NCBI GenBank assembly: GCA_947068385.1 | Contig: CAMTBF010000251.1 | Location: 1 to 5,847 of the forward strand | Reading direction: 5' to 3' | DNA from: an uncultured Lachnospiraceae bacterium | GTDB lineage: Bacteria > Bacillota > Clostridia > Lachnospirales > Lachnospiraceae | Length of the DNA stretch: 5,847 nucleotides | Shown: positions 5,135 through 5,847 of the stretch, piece after piece | How positions within the stretch are numbered: position 1 is the first letter of the stretch | How the letters are laid out: each line of letters begins with the position of its first letter | Position numbers and translations under genes: made by a program | Notes under the pieces: model-generated | Told to the model about the DNA's origin: nothing | Database searches by the model: none | The model's input: the letters and a program-made list of their open reading frames with translations, nothing else

Positions 5135-5847
5135 TCAAATCGCGGCATTGTAAGCCCTGAACCCAATAGATTGGTACACCTTTGCCACTGCCGCATCAAC
5201 GGCGCGAACCGTAATGATGGATGCGCCATCGGAGAAAGCATCCCCTACCGCTCTCCCGCATACGGCTCCTGCAAATCCTTTTCTGCGCATTTCCGGAATT
5301 GTGGCAACGAACTCCAGGGATGCCACTCCCTTATTGTCCACAATGGCCGCTACGGAAACCGGGATGCCGTCATGGTATAGGATATAGCATTCCATTAGCC
5401 CTTTTTCGCATAGGGCAAAATGATTGGCAGGATGCATATCCGGCCTGCCGCCGGCCAGGATGTCATTGGCCACCCCTGCCCACTGCGCGAATTCTTCGGC
5501 GGAGCGCACTTTGATGATTTCGTGGGCATTTTCAGGGCAGCCTCTTTTTTCTTCAGGGAGGATGGCCATGTAGACCTCCTCATTATCCTGAATTTCTGTC
5601 TGGCCATGTGCCCTTTTCGCGCCTGAGAACAGAAAGAACGTCTCGTCAGAGGAACACAGGTTAAGCCAGATCGGCATATGCATCGCCTTCATTTCCTCAA
5701 TGACTGTCTTTCTTTGTTCCACAGGAAGATTCTCGATGCGCACATCGTAGAGAAAGGAGACGCCCTGTTCCCCTGCTCTCGGTTTTACATAAGAATAAAA
5801 CCGGCTCTCCCCGAACCCGGCCCTCTCCAGGATGTCCTTCAGCTCCT
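5135..5847 (-). CDS. GNAT-family N-acetyltransferase, N-terminus beyond the window
   Basis: The minus frame is open from the right edge (first full codon at 5845, reading ELKDILERAGFGESRFYSYV) to TGA at 5137-5135, at least 236 residues. A GTG at 5743 could be taken as a start, but the frame continues naturally upstream and no ribosome binding site precedes it, so the gene is longer. The acetyl-CoA-binding motif A is PEMRRKGFAGAV (RxxGxA type) after beta strand SLEFVATI, and the C-terminal VAKVYQSIGFRAYN is the usual GNAT ending. The region before the GNAT fold is probably an extra N-terminal domain of unknown role. The acceptor substrate is unknown. It converges on the LacI-type gene with a 44-bp gap that holds no convincing terminator. 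Confidence 0.85.
   Translation of the reverse strand, partial: ELKDILERAGFGESRFYSYVKPRAGEQGVSFLYDVRIENLPVEQRKTVIEEMKAMHMPIWLNLCSSDETFFLFSGAKRAHGQTEIQDNEEVYMAILPEEKRGCPENAHEIIKVRSAEEFAQWAGVANDILAGGRPDMHPANHFALCEKGLMECYILYHDGIPVSVAAIVDNKGVASLEFVATIPEMRRKGFAGAVCGRAVGDAFSDGASIITVRAVDAAVAKVYQSIGFRAYNAAI

Overview
The window looks like chromosomal DNA of a gut-type Bacillota, probably a GC-rich Clostridia/Lachnospiraceae. The evidence is AGGAGG-type ribosome binding sites, consensus TTGACx-17-TAxxxT promoters, AT-rich intergenic spots between GC-rich genes, and a single-protein DUF5060/DUF4038/DUF5605 glycosidase next to a LacI-type regulator. The genus assignment is inference. There are no rRNA or tRNA genes, CRISPR arrays, insertion sequences or phage genes.

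Layout. (1) 1-392, +: C-terminal effector-binding (GyrI-like) part of a regulator, probably AraC-type, cut by the left edge. (2) 397-1674, -: complete 12-TM-type MFS drug exporter of the DHA3/MefA-like group, converging on (1) with only 4 bp between stop codons. (3) 1675-1912, -: the most interesting part, an apparently complete ribosome-mediated attenuator for the exporter. It has a strong promoter overlapping the stop codon of the upstream gene, a 26-codon leader ORF with a perfect Shine-Dalgarno, a 22-bp terminator hairpin with a T tract whose 5' arm lies wholly inside the leader ORF, and a competing 10-bp hairpin. (4) 1909-3480, -: cytoplasmic glycoside hydrolase. (5) 3481-4073: a 593-bp regulatory interval. 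It holds a purine-rich leader for the hydrolase, a frameshifted and internally deleted remnant of glycerol kinase (glpK), and an AT-rich inverted-repeat cluster lying between candidate divergent promoters. It also contains the 5' UTR of the regulator gene. (6) 4074-5090, +: LacI-family regulator. (7) 5135-5847, -: GNAT acetyltransferase, converging on (6) and open through the right edge.

How it may work together. The LacI regulator and the hydrolase are divergently placed around a shared repeat-rich region, as in local sugar-responsive control of one catabolic enzyme. The exporter is a separate unit. It should be made only when translation of its leader peptide is disturbed, most simply by a ribosome-targeting antibiotic. 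The same terminator would also stop read-through from the hydrolase gene.
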